Made by a program: the position numbers and the translations under genes. The notes under the pieces were generated by a model that was given only the letters and a program-made list of their open reading frames with translations, did no database searches and was not told the DNA's origin. Positions 1 through 7,461 of a DNA stretch of 32,744 nucleotides are shown here, one piece after another (within the stretch, counting starts at the first letter, position 1; every line of letters begins with the position of its first letter). Origin of the DNA: a virus. The DNA is taken from IMG/VR virus record IMGVR_UViG_3300028864_000541, positions 1 through 32,744 of that record; one strand, written 5' to 3'.

Positions 1-236
1 TAACATTATTATCTTGTTCTGGAAACAATTTAGAGAAATTGCCTGAATTACCAGATGGCTTATTGGATTTATATTGTTATAATAATAATTTAAAAGAATT
101 ACCTATATTACCAATTACATTGAAATCGTTGGCTTGTTCTGGTAATAATTTACCATATACTAATTTAAAAGAATATGATGAGTGGTTAGAAATAAATCAT
201 CCTGATATTTTTATGACTAGAAAATTTAACATATAA
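1..236 (+). CDS. LRR protein with C-terminal KFNI tag (5'-truncated by window edge)
   Basis: The frame is open to the left edge of the window, so the N-terminus is missing. About 78 codons remain. They contain three LRR units with the cores LSCSGN, LYCYNN and LACSGN and the intervening LPxLPxxL signature. The usual C-cap follows (NLPYTNLKEYDEWLEINHP), then RKFNI-stop. The stop lies one base before the ATG of the next LRR gene. An internal TTG at 39 could be read as a start, but the LRR pattern continues upstream of it, so I treat the gene as partial. LRR solenoids normally bind protein ligands; the partner is unknown. Confidence 0.88.
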   Translation, partial: TLLSCSGNNLEKLPELPDGLLDLYCYNNNLKELPILPITLKSLACSGNNLPYTNLKEYDEWLEINHPDIFMTRKFNI

Positions 237-237
237 T

Positions 238-804
238 ATGAAATACATTAAAAAATTTGAAAATTCAAATATAGAATTGAATGATAATCATAAAAATTTA
301 ACTATATTGCATAAATTACCAAGAAATTTAGTAAAATTGGAATGCTCAGATAATAAATTGATTAATTTACCTACGTTACCAAAAACATTAGAATATTTAG
401 ATTGTTCTGGTAATAAATTAATTAAATTGCCTGATATACCAGATTCCTGTAAAAAATTGTATTGTTATAATAATAAATTAACTAAGTTGCCTAAATTGTC
501 ACAGAATTTAAAAATTATATCTTGCGCAGACAATAAATTAACAGAATTATCAGAGTTACCTGAATCATTAGATAAATTATATTGTGGTGAAAATAAATTG
601 ACAACTTTACCTAATTTACCAAGCAAATTAACTGTATTGTCTTGTAGATTTAATAAATTAACTGAGTTGCCTATTTTACCAGAAACAATAACAACATTGT
701 ATTGTGAAGGAAATGATTTAGGATATTCTGATTTGGATGGTTATTATGATTGGCTGGAAATTAATCATCCTGAAGTAGTTGATGCAAGTAAATTCAATAT
801 ATAA
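238..804 (+). CDS. Leucine-rich repeat protein, MKYIKKFE...KFNI tagged
   Basis: 188 residues. The N-terminal tag MKYIKKFE is followed by seven 20-residue LRR units (LECSDN, LDCSGN, LYCYNN, ISCADN, LYCGEN, LSCRFN, LYCEGN), each with the LPxLPxxLxxLxCxxNxL pattern of the short bacterial (YopM/IpaH-like) LRR class. A C-cap GYSDLDGYYDWLEINHPEVV and SKFNI-stop end it. There is no signal peptide or membrane segment. It is the last gene of its rightward unit and faces a convergent gene 3 bp away. Its terminal codons are AAA TTC AAT ATA, synonymous with but different from the usual AAA TTT AAC ATA, so the tag is kept even though no gene starts downstream. Confidence 0.92.
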   Translation: MKYIKKFENSNIELNDNHKNLTILHKLPRNLVKLECSDNKLINLPTLPKTLEYLDCSGNKLIKLPDIPDSCKKLYCYNNKLTKLPKLSQNLKIISCADNKLTELSELPESLDKLYCGENKLTTLPNLPSKLTVLSCRFNKLTELPILPETITTLYCEGNDLGYSDLDGYYDWLEINHPEVVDASKFNI

Positions 805-807
805 AAA

Positions 808-1203
808 TTATAAATTGAATTTGTCTGCTGTTAATATCATTTCTAATTCTTCAATTGTTTTACCAAATGCTTTTATATTTGTTTCATTTAGATGAATAAC
901 CTTATTTTTTTTAGAACCTAAATTAAAATAATCCCTAATTATATCTGGAATATTTTCATATTCAAAATAATTTGATATTTCAGGATGTTTGTTTGATATG
1001 TCATATGATACATAATATGTTCTTAAAGTCTTTCCGTTTACTACTACTTTTCCTCCATAATTTCTTATTCTACCAATATTATTAGTTAAAAAGTCATAAA
1101 TATCTCCTCCTAAATTGTAATTACTATTATCATATTCAAAAATAATATAATCATTTATTTTTGGCTCATTATTTGTGTTTTCATTGAATCTTTCTATTTT
1201 CAT
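808..1203 (-). CDS. GDYV-family small protein, KFNL tagged
   Basis: 131 residues from MKIERFNEN. A longer frame reaches 1269, but its 22 extra residues overlap the upstream gene and precede the family N-tag, so I start at 1203. The family landmarks are present in order: INDYIIFEYD (the GDYVIC position), NNIGRIRNYGG, YYVSYD, YENIPDIIRDYF, and a C-terminal EELEMILTADKFNL. The short beta-rich pattern with a G-D-Y-V/N-I-G-K-I pair suggests an SH3- or KOW-like barrel; that fold is my inference. It is the last gene of the leftward run and ends with the unusual codons AAA TTC AAT TTA. Confidence 0.88.
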   Translation of the reverse strand: MKIERFNENTNNEPKINDYIIFEYDNSNYNLGGDIYDFLTNNIGRIRNYGGKVVVNGKTLRTYYVSYDISNKHPEISNYFEYENIPDIIRDYFNLGSKKNKVIHLNETNIKAFGKTIEELEMILTADKFNL

Positions 1204-1205
1204 TA

Positions 1206-1523
1206 TTATATGTTGAATTTTCTGGATTGTAAAATAGTTTCTAAATCTTCTATGTTGTCTGACCAACATAATATTTCTTTCCTTGAAAAAGTAGTTGTAC
1301 CTTTATTGAAATATTTTTCTGTATCTTCTGGTATGTTTTCATATTGAACTACAAATGGATATTTATCTCCTCTATTAAATTCTATGCAAATACCAATATG
1401 ACTATTAACAAAAGTTCTAGATTTAAATGCTCCAACGTAATCATTAGATAAAATGTATTCTCCTACCATTGGAAAGTCTTTTTTATCAGACATTAATTTT
1501 TCAAACTCCTTTATATACTTCAT
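1206..1523 (-). CDS. GDYV-family small protein, MKYIKEFE...KFNI tagged
   Basis: 105 residues. It combines the N-tag style of the LRR genes (MKYIKEFE) with a GDYV-family core: VGEYILSNDYVG, NSHIGICIEF, YPFVVQYENIPEDTEKYF, FSRKEILCWSDNIEDLETIL, then QSRKFNI. This mix of tag and core types shows that the tag is independent of the core. Its stop is 2 bp from the next start. Confidence 0.9.
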   Translation of the reverse strand: MKYIKEFEKLMSDKKDFPMVGEYILSNDYVGAFKSRTFVNSHIGICIEFNRGDKYPFVVQYENIPEDTEKYFNKGTTTFSRKEILCWSDNIEDLETILQSRKFNI

Positions 1524-1525
1524 TG

Positions 1526-1870
1526 TTATAAGTTGAATTTATTTGTTTTTACTATATATTTTATCTTCTCCAAATCATCTCTTTTTATTTGAGTATATCC
1601 ATTATTAGGTAGATTATTTTTTATGTCTTCTATGCTTGCAAATGATGAATTATCAAAATATCCTACTAATAAATCTATTTTTGGCGTTCTTTTAAAATAT
1701 ATGAAAATTTCATATGTATTATCATGAGAATATATATAATGTTTTATTCTATTTTTTTCTAAATCATTTAAATCACGTATTAAAACTAACTCATCCTCTT
1801 TGCTATCTAAATTATAATTTTGGTAGTAGATATCAAATTCCCTACCTTCATTGAATCTTTCAATTTTCAT
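1526..1870 (-). CDS. Unrecognised core with MKIERFNE / KFNL tags
   Basis: 114 residues. The ends are the standard tags, but the centre lacks GDYV and YDNIP. Visible instead are a charged stretch DSKEDELVLIRDLNDLEKN, alternating strands (YEIFIYFKRTPKIDLLVGYF) and GYTQIKRDDLEKIKYIV near the end. The GYxQIKRxxxxKI piece recurs in the gene at 21201-21518, so the two probably share a domain. Its ATG overlaps the TAATG end of the upstream gene by one base. Function unknown. Confidence 0.88.
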   Translation of the reverse strand: MKIERFNEGREFDIYYQNYNLDSKEDELVLIRDLNDLEKNRIKHYIYSHDNTYEIFIYFKRTPKIDLLVGYFDNSSFASIEDIKNNLPNNGYTQIKRDDLEKIKYIVKTNKFNL

Positions 1871-2226
1871 TATAATGTATTATTATTTTCACTATTTCTT
1901 ATTGATTCTAATTCATTTTTATTGTCCCCCCAATATCTAATCTCACCGTTGAATGCATAAATTTCCTTGATATCATTATCAGATTCATAGTCACCATAAA
2001 CATCATCAATATAGCTGTAATTTATAGTATAAAGAACTTCATATTTTTTAATAGAATTATTGTTACCTCTATTTATTTTTTTATTTTGGTCGTCAATATT
2101 TGTTATTAATCCAATAGAATCATTTATATTCTTTTTGTCATGACGGTTATTTACATTTAGTAATACATAATTGCCTATCTCAGGCTCTCCATTGTTCAAA
2201 CTCTCATTAAATCTTTTAACTCTCAT
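1870..2226 (-). CDS. GDYV-family protein lacking the KFNI tag
   Basis: 118 residues with N-tag MRVKRFNES, then EIGNYVLLNVNNR, NDSIGLITNID, a YDNIP-equivalent region around YTINYSYIDDVYGDY, and IRYWGDNKNELESIRNS. Here the C-terminus is ENNNTL rather than KFNI/L. It is the only GDYV-family member in the window without the C-terminal tag. The reading frame is otherwise intact; I see no frameshift that would restore the tag. Confidence 0.87.
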   Translation of the reverse strand: MRVKRFNESLNNGEPEIGNYVLLNVNNRHDKKNINDSIGLITNIDDQNKKINRGNNNSIKKYEVLYTINYSYIDDVYGDYESDNDIKEIYAFNGEIRYWGDNKNELESIRNSENNNTL

Positions 2227-2228
2227 TA

Positions 2229-2570
2229 TTATATGTTATATTTTTTAGAAACTAAGATAATTTCCAATTTAGATTTATCCTTAGAAGAATATTTTATTTC
2301 TTCTCTTAAAAATCTGATAGCTGATTCATATTTATTGTCCAAGTAGCCAACATGTAATGATTCAGGTATGTTATCATATTGTACAACATATTTATCATCC
2401 CTACTTTTTTCTCCATTTATGTCTATTACTTTTCCAATATTATTATTTACAAGAATATTAAAGTCATCAAATTTATAATTTTCTGGATCATATTCATTGC
2501 ATATTACATAATCACCAATTTCAATTTTTTTCTTATTTATATTACTTTCATTGAATCTAATTATCTTCAT
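2229..2570 (-). CDS. GDYV-family small protein, KYNI variant tag
   Basis: 113 residues: MKIIRFNES, IEIGDYVICNEYD (about 18-30), NNNIGKVIDING, KYVVQYDNIPESLHVGY, FLREEIKYSSKDKSKLEIIL, ending KKYNI. The F-to-Y change in the tag is conservative. A rightward reading of this DNA (2379-2627) is a low-complexity shadow frame. The gene is 2 bp from its neighbours on both sides, as in a single transcript. Confidence 0.9.
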   Translation of the reverse strand: MKIIRFNESNINKKKIEIGDYVICNEYDPENYKFDDFNILVNNNIGKVIDINGEKSRDDKYVVQYDNIPESLHVGYLDNKYESAIRFLREEIKYSSKDKSKLEIILVSKKYNI

Positions 2571-2572
2571 TG

Positions 2573-2905
2573 TTATATATTAAATTTATTTGATTTTAGA
2601 ATTAATTCTAATTCTTTTTTATCTTGAGTCCAATATTTTATTTCAGTGCGCTTCATTCTTACTGTATTATCACTATTGAAAAAAATATGTAAATTATGTG
2701 GAATATCATAAAATCTAATAGCATACGGATGAGTTGGATATTTATCATAATCATTCTTTACATACATACCAATAGATGACATCATAAAATTATCAATGTC
2801 ACTAAAATCATTTATAGTACTATCATGATTGTCATTGCATATTACATAATCACCAATTTCTGGGTTTCCTTCATTTAAACTCTCATTAAATCTTATTATC
2901 TTCAT
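2573..2905 (-). CDS. GDYV-family small protein, KFNI tagged
   Basis: 110 residues: MKIIRFNESLN, GNPEIGDYVICND, MSSIGMYVKND, HPYAIRFYDIPHNLHIFF, MKRTEIKYWTQDKKELELIL, SNKFNI. The IRFYDIP segment replaces the common YDNIP. The N-terminal nine residues are the same as in the neighbouring gene at 2229-2570, which suggests local duplication. The start codon overlaps the TAATG end of the upstream gene. Confidence 0.9.
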   Translation of the reverse strand: MKIIRFNESLNEGNPEIGDYVICNDNHDSTINDFSDIDNFMMSSIGMYVKNDYDKYPTHPYAIRFYDIPHNLHIFFNSDNTVRMKRTEIKYWTQDKKELELILKSNKFNI

Positions 2906-3279
2906 TATATGTTAAATTTATTTGATATTGTTGATAGATAAATTGATTCTATATCTTCTTTATTTACTTTTTCAAAATCTGTGTTATTGAACCAATGTCT
3001 AACTTCTCCTAAATCTTTACGATCAGTCACATGTTTAAAATTGTGAGTATTGGCAAAATCATAGAATGTGTTAATTGAGTCGTTTATATATGAATATAAT
3101 ATAAAATTCCAACTTGAATCTACTCCTTCTTTATAATATATATCATATAATAAAAATCCAGATTTTATTAAGTCTCTAATATCATCATTTAATATTTCAA
3201 CTCCAATGTCATCACATTTATAAGTTTTTAGATATAATTTGAAATTGTTGATGCTTTCATTAAATCTATTAATCTTCAT
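2905..3279 (-). CDS. Unrecognised core with MKINRFNES / KFNI tags
   Basis: 124 residues. Between the tags I see DDIGVEILNDDIRDLIKSG, LLYDIYYKEGVDSSWNFILYSY, FYDFANTHNFKHVTDR and VRHWFNNTDFEKVNKEDIESIYL. The pattern 'YDIYY...I.Y.Y' also appears in the genes at 3647-4024 and 4987-5397, so these three may form one alpha/beta subfamily. No GDYV signature, membrane segment or catalytic motif is seen. Confidence 0.87.
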   Translation of the reverse strand: MKINRFNESINNFKLYLKTYKCDDIGVEILNDDIRDLIKSGFLLYDIYYKEGVDSSWNFILYSYINDSINTFYDFANTHNFKHVTDRKDLGEVRHWFNNTDFEKVNKEDIESIYLSTISNKFNI

Positions 3280-3281
3280 AA

Positions 3282-3644
3282 TTATAAGTTAAATTTTTTA
3301 GTTATTAAATTAAGTTCTAATTCTTCTTTGTTTTTAGAATAATCTAATATTAAACTATCTCCAAATAAACACAAATTGTTAACAATTGGTTTAATTTCAA
3401 TATCAGGATCATTATGAAATCTATTTAATATATCATCAGGTATGTTATCATATTTAACTTTAATATCATGACTATAACGATAAATATAATATATTTGACC
3501 TACATTATTATTTATAAAATTTATAAATTTTTTATCATCATCATCAGATGATGATCTTAACATTTTATTCGCATTTATTAAAACATAATCATCTTCACTA
3601 GGTTCATCATATTGTAGGCTATCATTAAATCTATTAATCTTCAT
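3282..3644 (-). CDS. GDYV-family small protein, KFNL tagged
   Basis: 120 residues: MKINRFNDS, EDDYVLINANK, an acidic insert SSSDDDDKKF, INNNVGQIYYIYR, IKVKYDNIPDDILNRF, YSKNKEELELNLITKKFNL. The Ser/Asp-rich insert between the first two strands is specific to this copy. It ends with a TTA leucine and lies 2 bp from the next start. Confidence 0.89.
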   Translation of the reverse strand: MKINRFNDSLQYDEPSEDDYVLINANKMLRSSSDDDDKKFINFINNNVGQIYYIYRYSHDIKVKYDNIPDDILNRFHNDPDIEIKPIVNNLCLFGDSLILDYSKNKEELELNLITKKFNL

Positions 3645-3646
3645 AT

Positions 3647-4024
3647 TTACAAGTTAAATTTATTTGATCTTAAAATAATTTCAATATCTTCTCTATTAGT
3701 ATTTTTATCAAAGTCATTATTTATTAATGTTTTTCTGAATCTTTCTACTGTACTTATTAATGAATACCATGTCAAATAATGATATTCATTTATCAGTCTT
3801 TCATCTTCTACATTTTTAGGATAACAATATAAGTAATATATATTAAAATCCATATCAACCTTAATATCATATTTTATATCATTAGATTCCAAAATATCTA
3901 TTATTTTTATTATCTTATGCGATATATTGATAATATTTTTATTTTCGTATCTATATTCTGCAAAATATATATTGTGATAAGGTTTATTATTTTCTACATT
4001 ATCAGTATTTTTTTTAATTATCAT
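3647..4024 (-). CDS. Unrecognised core, KFNL tagged, weak N-tag
   Basis: 125 residues starting MIIKKNTDNVENN, which lacks the F-[EN]-E part of the tag. The core has IIKIIDILESNDIKYDIKV, FNIYYLYCYPKN and YLTWYSLISTVERFRKTL, and ends with NREDIEIILRSNKFNL. It resembles the 'YDIYY' proteins nearby (2905-3279, 4987-5397). The presence of KFNL without a good N-tag suggests the C-tag is under its own constraint or was inherited from a duplicated gene. Confidence 0.85.
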   Translation of the reverse strand: MIIKKNTDNVENNKPYHNIYFAEYRYENKNIINISHKIIKIIDILESNDIKYDIKVDMDFNIYYLYCYPKNVEDERLINEYHYLTWYSLISTVERFRKTLINNDFDKNTNREDIEIILRSNKFNL

Positions 4025-4026
4025 AA

Positions 4027-4320
4027 TTATAAATTGAATTTATTAGTATTTGATAATAAATCTTTATTCATTTTTAATTCTTCTAAATCATGAGAATGTA
4101 GCAATATTTCATCCCTACTGTACATTTGGTTGTCATTAGCATCTCCTATCTGTATTTCATATGTATAATAACCAGTTGGACCTTCTACTATATAAACTAC
4201 CTCTCCTATGCAATAATCAAAGGTGTCTTTATGCCCTTTTCTCTTGCAAATTACATAATCATTCATCCAAATATCTGGATATTTAGAGTAAGTATCTTCA
4301 AATGTTTTTATATGATTCAT
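4027..4320 (-). CDS. GDYV-family small protein, KFNL tagged
   Basis: 97 residues, one of the shorter members: MNHIKTFEDTYSK, WMNDYVICKRKGHKDTF, YCIGEVVYIVEG, YYTYEIQIGD, MYSRDEILLHSHDLEELKM, SNTNKFNL. The YDNIP box is missing, shortening the middle. Its ATG overlaps the stop of the upstream gene (ATGA, 4 bp), a usual sign of translational coupling. Confidence 0.88.
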   Translation of the reverse strand: MNHIKTFEDTYSKYPDIWMNDYVICKRKGHKDTFDYCIGEVVYIVEGPTGYYTYEIQIGDANDNQMYSRDEILLHSHDLEELKMNKDLLSNTNKFNL

Positions 4321-4655
4321 ATATTAAATTTCTTAGCATTTATCATAGTTTCTAAATCATTTATATTTTTATTCCATAATTCAATCTCCCATTTTCCAAA
4401 TTGAAAATTATCAGTCTTGCCACTTTTTTTCGTGATTAAGTCATATTGCATTCTAAATTCACTGAAATTATCAGGAATATTATCATAATGAACAATATAT
4501 GGATAATTTTTATCTTCAGATATACTAACAATTTGACCTATTTTATCCTTTATAAATTTATTCCTTTTAATATTATTTGAAGATAATTTCGATACACAAT
4601 AAACATAATCACCAACTTCTGGATTATTTTCAAATGAGTTAAAATCGGTTATCAT
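4317..4655 (-). CDS. GDYV-family small protein, KFNI tagged
   Basis: 112 residues. The start MITDFNSFENN is a degenerate N-tag. Then come PEVGDYVYCVSK, IKDKIGQIVSISEDKNYPYIVHYDNIP (close to the family consensus) and WEIELWNKNINDLETMINAKKFNI. The stop is TGA within ATATGA, overlapping the next gene's ATG; the upstream junction is also a 4-bp overlap. Confidence 0.89.
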   Translation of the reverse strand: MITDFNSFENNPEVGDYVYCVSKLSSNNIKRNKFIKDKIGQIVSISEDKNYPYIVHYDNIPDNFSEFRMQYDLITKKSGKTDNFQFGKWEIELWNKNINDLETMINAKKFNI

Positions 4656-4984
4656 ACGTTGAATTTGTTAGTTTTTAATATTAGTTCTAATTTTTCCTTA
4701 TCTTTATCCCAGTATTTTATTGCTCTTCTAGCAATCTCACATTCATAGAAGCTTTTATCATTTTTAGTCTTTCTACTGAATTCATTTTTTAATTCTCTTG
4801 GTACGTCTTCATATTGAATAACATATATTTTCTGAAGATTATTCCATAAATAAGAAAAACTCAATTTTGAAATATTATTATTTATAAAATCATATAATTT
4901 TGTTTTTACATTTACTTCACATAAAATATAATCGCCATTCTCTGGCTCATCTTCTATGCTTTCATTAAATCTTTTTATGTTCAT
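4652..4984 (-). CDS. GDYV-family small protein, KFNV variant tag
   Basis: 110 residues: MNIKRFNESIEDEPENGDYILCEVN, FINNNISKLSFSYLW, IYVIQYEDVPRELKNEF, IARRAIKYWDKDKEKLELIL, KTNKFNV. The N-I-G motif is N-I-S here. The last residue is Val (GTA before TGA), one of two members of the window that end in neither I nor L, the other being KFNM at 5855-6187. Confidence 0.89.
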   Translation of the reverse strand: MNIKRFNESIEDEPENGDYILCEVNVKTKLYDFINNNISKLSFSYLWNNLQKIYVIQYEDVPRELKNEFSRKTKNDKSFYECEIARRAIKYWDKDKEKLELILKTNKFNV

Positions 4985-4986
4985 TA

Positions 4987-5397
4987 TTATATGTTAAATT
5001 TTCTTGATCTTATTCTCATCTTAAATGCTTCTAAATTTTGAATATTCTTTGAAGATACATTATCAAATTTGTCATATTTATTTAATAATTCTTTTTCTAT
5101 CTCATCTATCTCATCTATCTTCAATCCTAAATACATCTTATTTGTAAAATCACTATATAAATATTCCATTCCCCATAAAATATCACGTTGATTTATGTCA
5201 TATCTATTTTTGCTATTATTATAAATAAATGCATACACAATTGCAATATTTCTTAAATTGTAATAAATGTTATAATCAATATTTGAATTATCTAAATTAC
5301 TCAAATCTTCTATTAATTCATCATATGATTCATATTTTTTGGAATATAAATCGCATGTCTGTTGAGATTTTTCTTCATATGTCTTTATATTTTTCAT
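4987..5397 (-). CDS. Unrecognised helical core with MKNIKTYE / KFNI tags
   Basis: 136 residues. It is rich in Asp, Glu, Lys and Tyr: ESYDELIEDLSNLDNSNIDYNIYYNLRNIAIVY (read in pieces), then YDINQRDILWGMEYLYSDF and a probable helix DEIDEIEKELLNKYDKF, ending FKMRIRSRKFNI. The DYNIYY piece links it loosely to the 2905-3279 and 3647-4024 genes. No known catalytic motif is visible. Confidence 0.87.
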   Translation of the reverse strand: MKNIKTYEEKSQQTCDLYSKKYESYDELIEDLSNLDNSNIDYNIYYNLRNIAIVYAFIYNNSKNRYDINQRDILWGMEYLYSDFTNKMYLGLKIDEIDEIEKELLNKYDKFDNVSSKNIQNLEAFKMRIRSRKFNI

Positions 5398-5858
5398 ATA
5401 TTAAACTTATATATTTTTTTAGCCAGTATATACTCATTATATTTATCTGGATATAATTTCTTTAAAATACTAGCATTCTCAAAATTTAAATGATCAAACA
5501 TATACATACCTTTATGATCTCTTTCTCCCCAATATGCTCCTGCATCAGTCAGCATTTTTATTATTTCAATACAATATTCTCTATTACCTTTTGACGCTAA
5601 TATGATAGGAAACATTGGTGATTTATTTGGTAAATTAGGATCTGCTCCATTTTCAAGTAATTCCTTTATTATTATTATATTTTGATAAGAAACTGCCATT
5701 ATTAGAGGAGTGTTTCCAAACTGACTAAATATATTAACATTATCAAAAGAATCAATAACCCTTTTAATTGAATCTTTTTTATTAGAATAACTAATAATGG
5801 ACATTAATTCACCAATAGTATAATCATTAGAATTCTCAAAAGTCTTTAAATATTTCAC
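5394..5858 (-). CDS. Ankyrin-repeat protein with MKYLKTFE / KFNI tags
   Basis: 154 residues. After the N-tag MKYLKTFEN there are two recognisable ankyrin repeats: residues about 45-76 (GNTPLIMAVSYQN, then IKELLENGADPN) and about 78-111 (a SPMFPIILASKGN helix, then IIKMLTDAGAYW). The TPLxxA and LLxxGADPN motifs are diagnostic. A less regular segment follows and the protein ends YKFNI. Ankyrin repeats bind proteins, so together with the LRR genes this gives a second unrelated repeat scaffold carrying the same terminal tags. It overlaps both neighbours by 4 bp. Confidence 0.9.
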   Translation of the reverse strand: MKYLKTFENSNDYTIGELMSIISYSNKKDSIKRVIDSFDNVNIFSQFGNTPLIMAVSYQNIIIIKELLENGADPNLPNKSPMFPIILASKGNREYCIEIIKMLTDAGAYWGERDHKGMYMFDHLNFENASILKKLYPDKYNEYILAKKIYKFNI

Positions 5859-6187
5859 ATGTTAAATTTATTTGTTGAGATATTTAATTCTAATTCTTCT
5901 AATGTAGAACCAATTTCTAAAATATCTGTAACATAAAATAATTTTGATTTTATATTTTTATCACTAATATAATTAAAGTATGCACTAATAATATCAGGTA
6001 CATTTTCATATTTTACTACAATTGTAAATACCTCACCGTTTGAAAAAGTACCTATTTTTATAATTTCTCCTGGATTATTTTTAACAAAATTTGAAATAGA
6101 TTTTATTCCTACTGGTTCAATTAGTACATAATCTCCTACTTCTGGTACTTTTTTATTTATGCTCTCATTAAACTTTAATATTTTCAT
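5855..6187 (-). CDS. GDYV-family small protein, KFNM variant tag
   Basis: 110 residues: MKILKFNESINKKVPEVGDYVLIEP, FVKNNPGEIIKIG, FTIVVKYENVPDIISAYF, GSTLEELELNISTNKFNM. The N-I-G motif is N-P-G here. The last codon is ATG followed by TGA, so the tag methionine and the stop overlap the start of the next gene. That may explain the M. Confidence 0.89.
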   Translation of the reverse strand: MKILKFNESINKKVPEVGDYVLIEPVGIKSISNFVKNNPGEIIKIGTFSNGEVFTIVVKYENVPDIISAYFNYISDKNIKSKLFYVTDILEIGSTLEELELNISTNKFNM

Positions 6188-6188
6188 A

Positions 6189-6518
6189 TTATATGTTAAA
6201 TTTTTTAGTCTTTATGATAGTTTCTAATTCTTCTTTATTCTTAGAAAAATATAATATTTCTTCTTTTTTAAATGGTATCGTATTATAATCATTATTATTA
6301 TTTGTATAGCTACTTAACTGACTTGGTAAATCATCATATTTTATTGAATATGGATAATTTATCATATCTTTACTCGTTGTATCTATAATAATGCCAATAT
6401 TTACACTTGTAAATTCATTTAATGATTTCTCACCTGATTCATCACTATGACAAATTACATAATCTCCAATTTCTGGCTCATTTTCATTTATATTCTCATT
6501 AAATTTTCTAACTTTCAT
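6189..6518 (-). CDS. GDYV-family small protein, KFNI tagged; first gene of its run
   Basis: 109 residues: MKVRKFNENINENEPEIGDYVICHSDES, TSVNIGIIIDTTSKDM, YPYSIKYDDLPSQL, PFKKEEILYFSKNKEELETII, KKFNI. It is the first of the 808-6518 block. The 47 bp separating it from the SCY-family gene upstream include AAATATATAATAATATG immediately before the start, similar to the TTAATATATA element of other unit-leading genes. Confidence 0.9.
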   Translation of the reverse strand: MKVRKFNENINENEPEIGDYVICHSDESGEKSLNEFTSVNIGIIIDTTSKDMINYPYSIKYDDLPSQLSSYTNNNNDYNTIPFKKEEILYFSKNKEELETIIKTKKFNI

Positions 6519-6565
6519 ATTATTATATATTTATTTTAAAATACCATAATATTTAACACTATTAT

Positions 6566-7012
6566 TTATACAACTTTATAATCAAAATAATCTTTTATAT
6601 TTTTATACTTAATTTCTAATTTTTTATTAAAGGTATATTGATAACTTCTATCTGATTTGACATCATTAAAAGTTACATTATATGTCCTAAAATGTTTAAT
6701 GTCATTTAATTTATCAAATATGAACATTAAAGCACTTCTTTCATCAGGTAATCCATTATTAATTAAATAATCTCTGATATTATAGTCACACATAAAAATA
6801 TTTCTTAGATTATCTATCTCAAATAAACATATTCCTTTATCTACATCAGGCAATATCTTATCATCTTTATTATCTATCTGGCATAATTTATTGTGACGTA
6901 TGTATGATATGTCATAATACAATCCTATGACATCACGTGGTTGTTTAGTTCTAACTATATAGCAGGAATTAAATATACTCAAAAACCAGTTACTTAAATC
7001 TTTGTTGTCCAT
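6566..7012 (-). CDS. Unrecognised 'SCY' family protein (paralog 1 of 6)
   Basis: 148 residues beginning MDNKDLSNWFLSIFNSCYIV. Family landmarks are W-F near residue 9, SCY near 17, LYYDISYIRHNKLC around 30-42, LPDVDKGICLFEIDNL around 53-70, and a CDYxI motif near 75. The C-terminal part is divergent. It lacks the MKYIK and KFNI tags although it sits between tagged genes. It overlaps the upstream paralog by 23 bp. I recognise no enzyme motif; the conserved Cys, Trp and Tyr suggest a small folded domain. Confidence 0.87.
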   Translation of the reverse strand: MDNKDLSNWFLSIFNSCYIVRTKQPRDVIGLYYDISYIRHNKLCQIDNKDDKILPDVDKGICLFEIDNLRNIFMCDYNIRDYLINNGLPDERSALMFIFDKLNDIKHFRTYNVTFNDVKSDRSYQYTFNKKLEIKYKNIKDYFDYKVV

Positions 7013-7460
7013 ATGGTTTTAATATTGTATTAATATCTAATGAAGTTAATTTTAATTTAAGACTATCAATTTTAACAGTATTTATAACAGCAAAATATGT
7101 AGGAGTATAATCATGAAATCTAGTGTATTTCAATATCTCTTGTATAAATTTTTGAATATCATTATCAAGAGTTTTAGATTTTATATCAGATTCATTAAAT
7201 TTCTTTCTTAAATGTGACCAAATAATATAATAATCACATGACATCATATTATATTTAATGTCAATGTCAAATAATTTTATTCCTTTGTTGAAATTTGGAA
7301 TAAATGATAATTCTTTTTTACTTATAACACACAATTTCTTACTACGAATAAATGACTTATCGTAATATAAATATACATGATTAGGAAAAATATCACTTGA
7401 TACTACATAGCATGACTTAAATTTACTCCAAAACCATTTACTTAATTCTTCTTTATCCAT
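6990..7460 (-). CDS. Unrecognised 'SCY' family protein (paralog 2 of 6)
   Basis: 156 residues: MDKEELSKWFWSKFKSCYVV, VYLYYDKSFIRSKKLCVI, IPNFNKGIKLFDID, MSCDYYIIWSHL, then a helical C-terminal part. It ends GQQRFK, running 23 bp into the coding start of the next paralog. This suggests a stop-shifted C-terminus after tandem duplication. No transmembrane segment or signal peptide. Confidence 0.87.
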   Translation of the reverse strand: MDKEELSKWFWSKFKSCYVVSSDIFPNHVYLYYDKSFIRSKKLCVISKKELSFIPNFNKGIKLFDIDIKYNMMSCDYYIIWSHLRKKFNESDIKSKTLDNDIQKFIQEILKYTRFHDYTPTYFAVINTVKIDSLKLKLTSLDINTILKPYGQQRFK

Positions 7461-7461
7461 G

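Noticed and set aside
1204-1269. N-terminal extension MLVRQHRRFRNYF of the 808-1203 gene
   Set aside because: It overlaps the upstream gene's coding end and comes before the family N-tag MKIERFNE; similar extensions at 10573, 19911, 24338 and 26145 were trimmed for the same reason.
1870-2226. Frameshift explaining the missing KFNI in this gene
   Set aside because: No single-base shift near the 3' end restores K-F-N-I/L; the end appears simply diverged.
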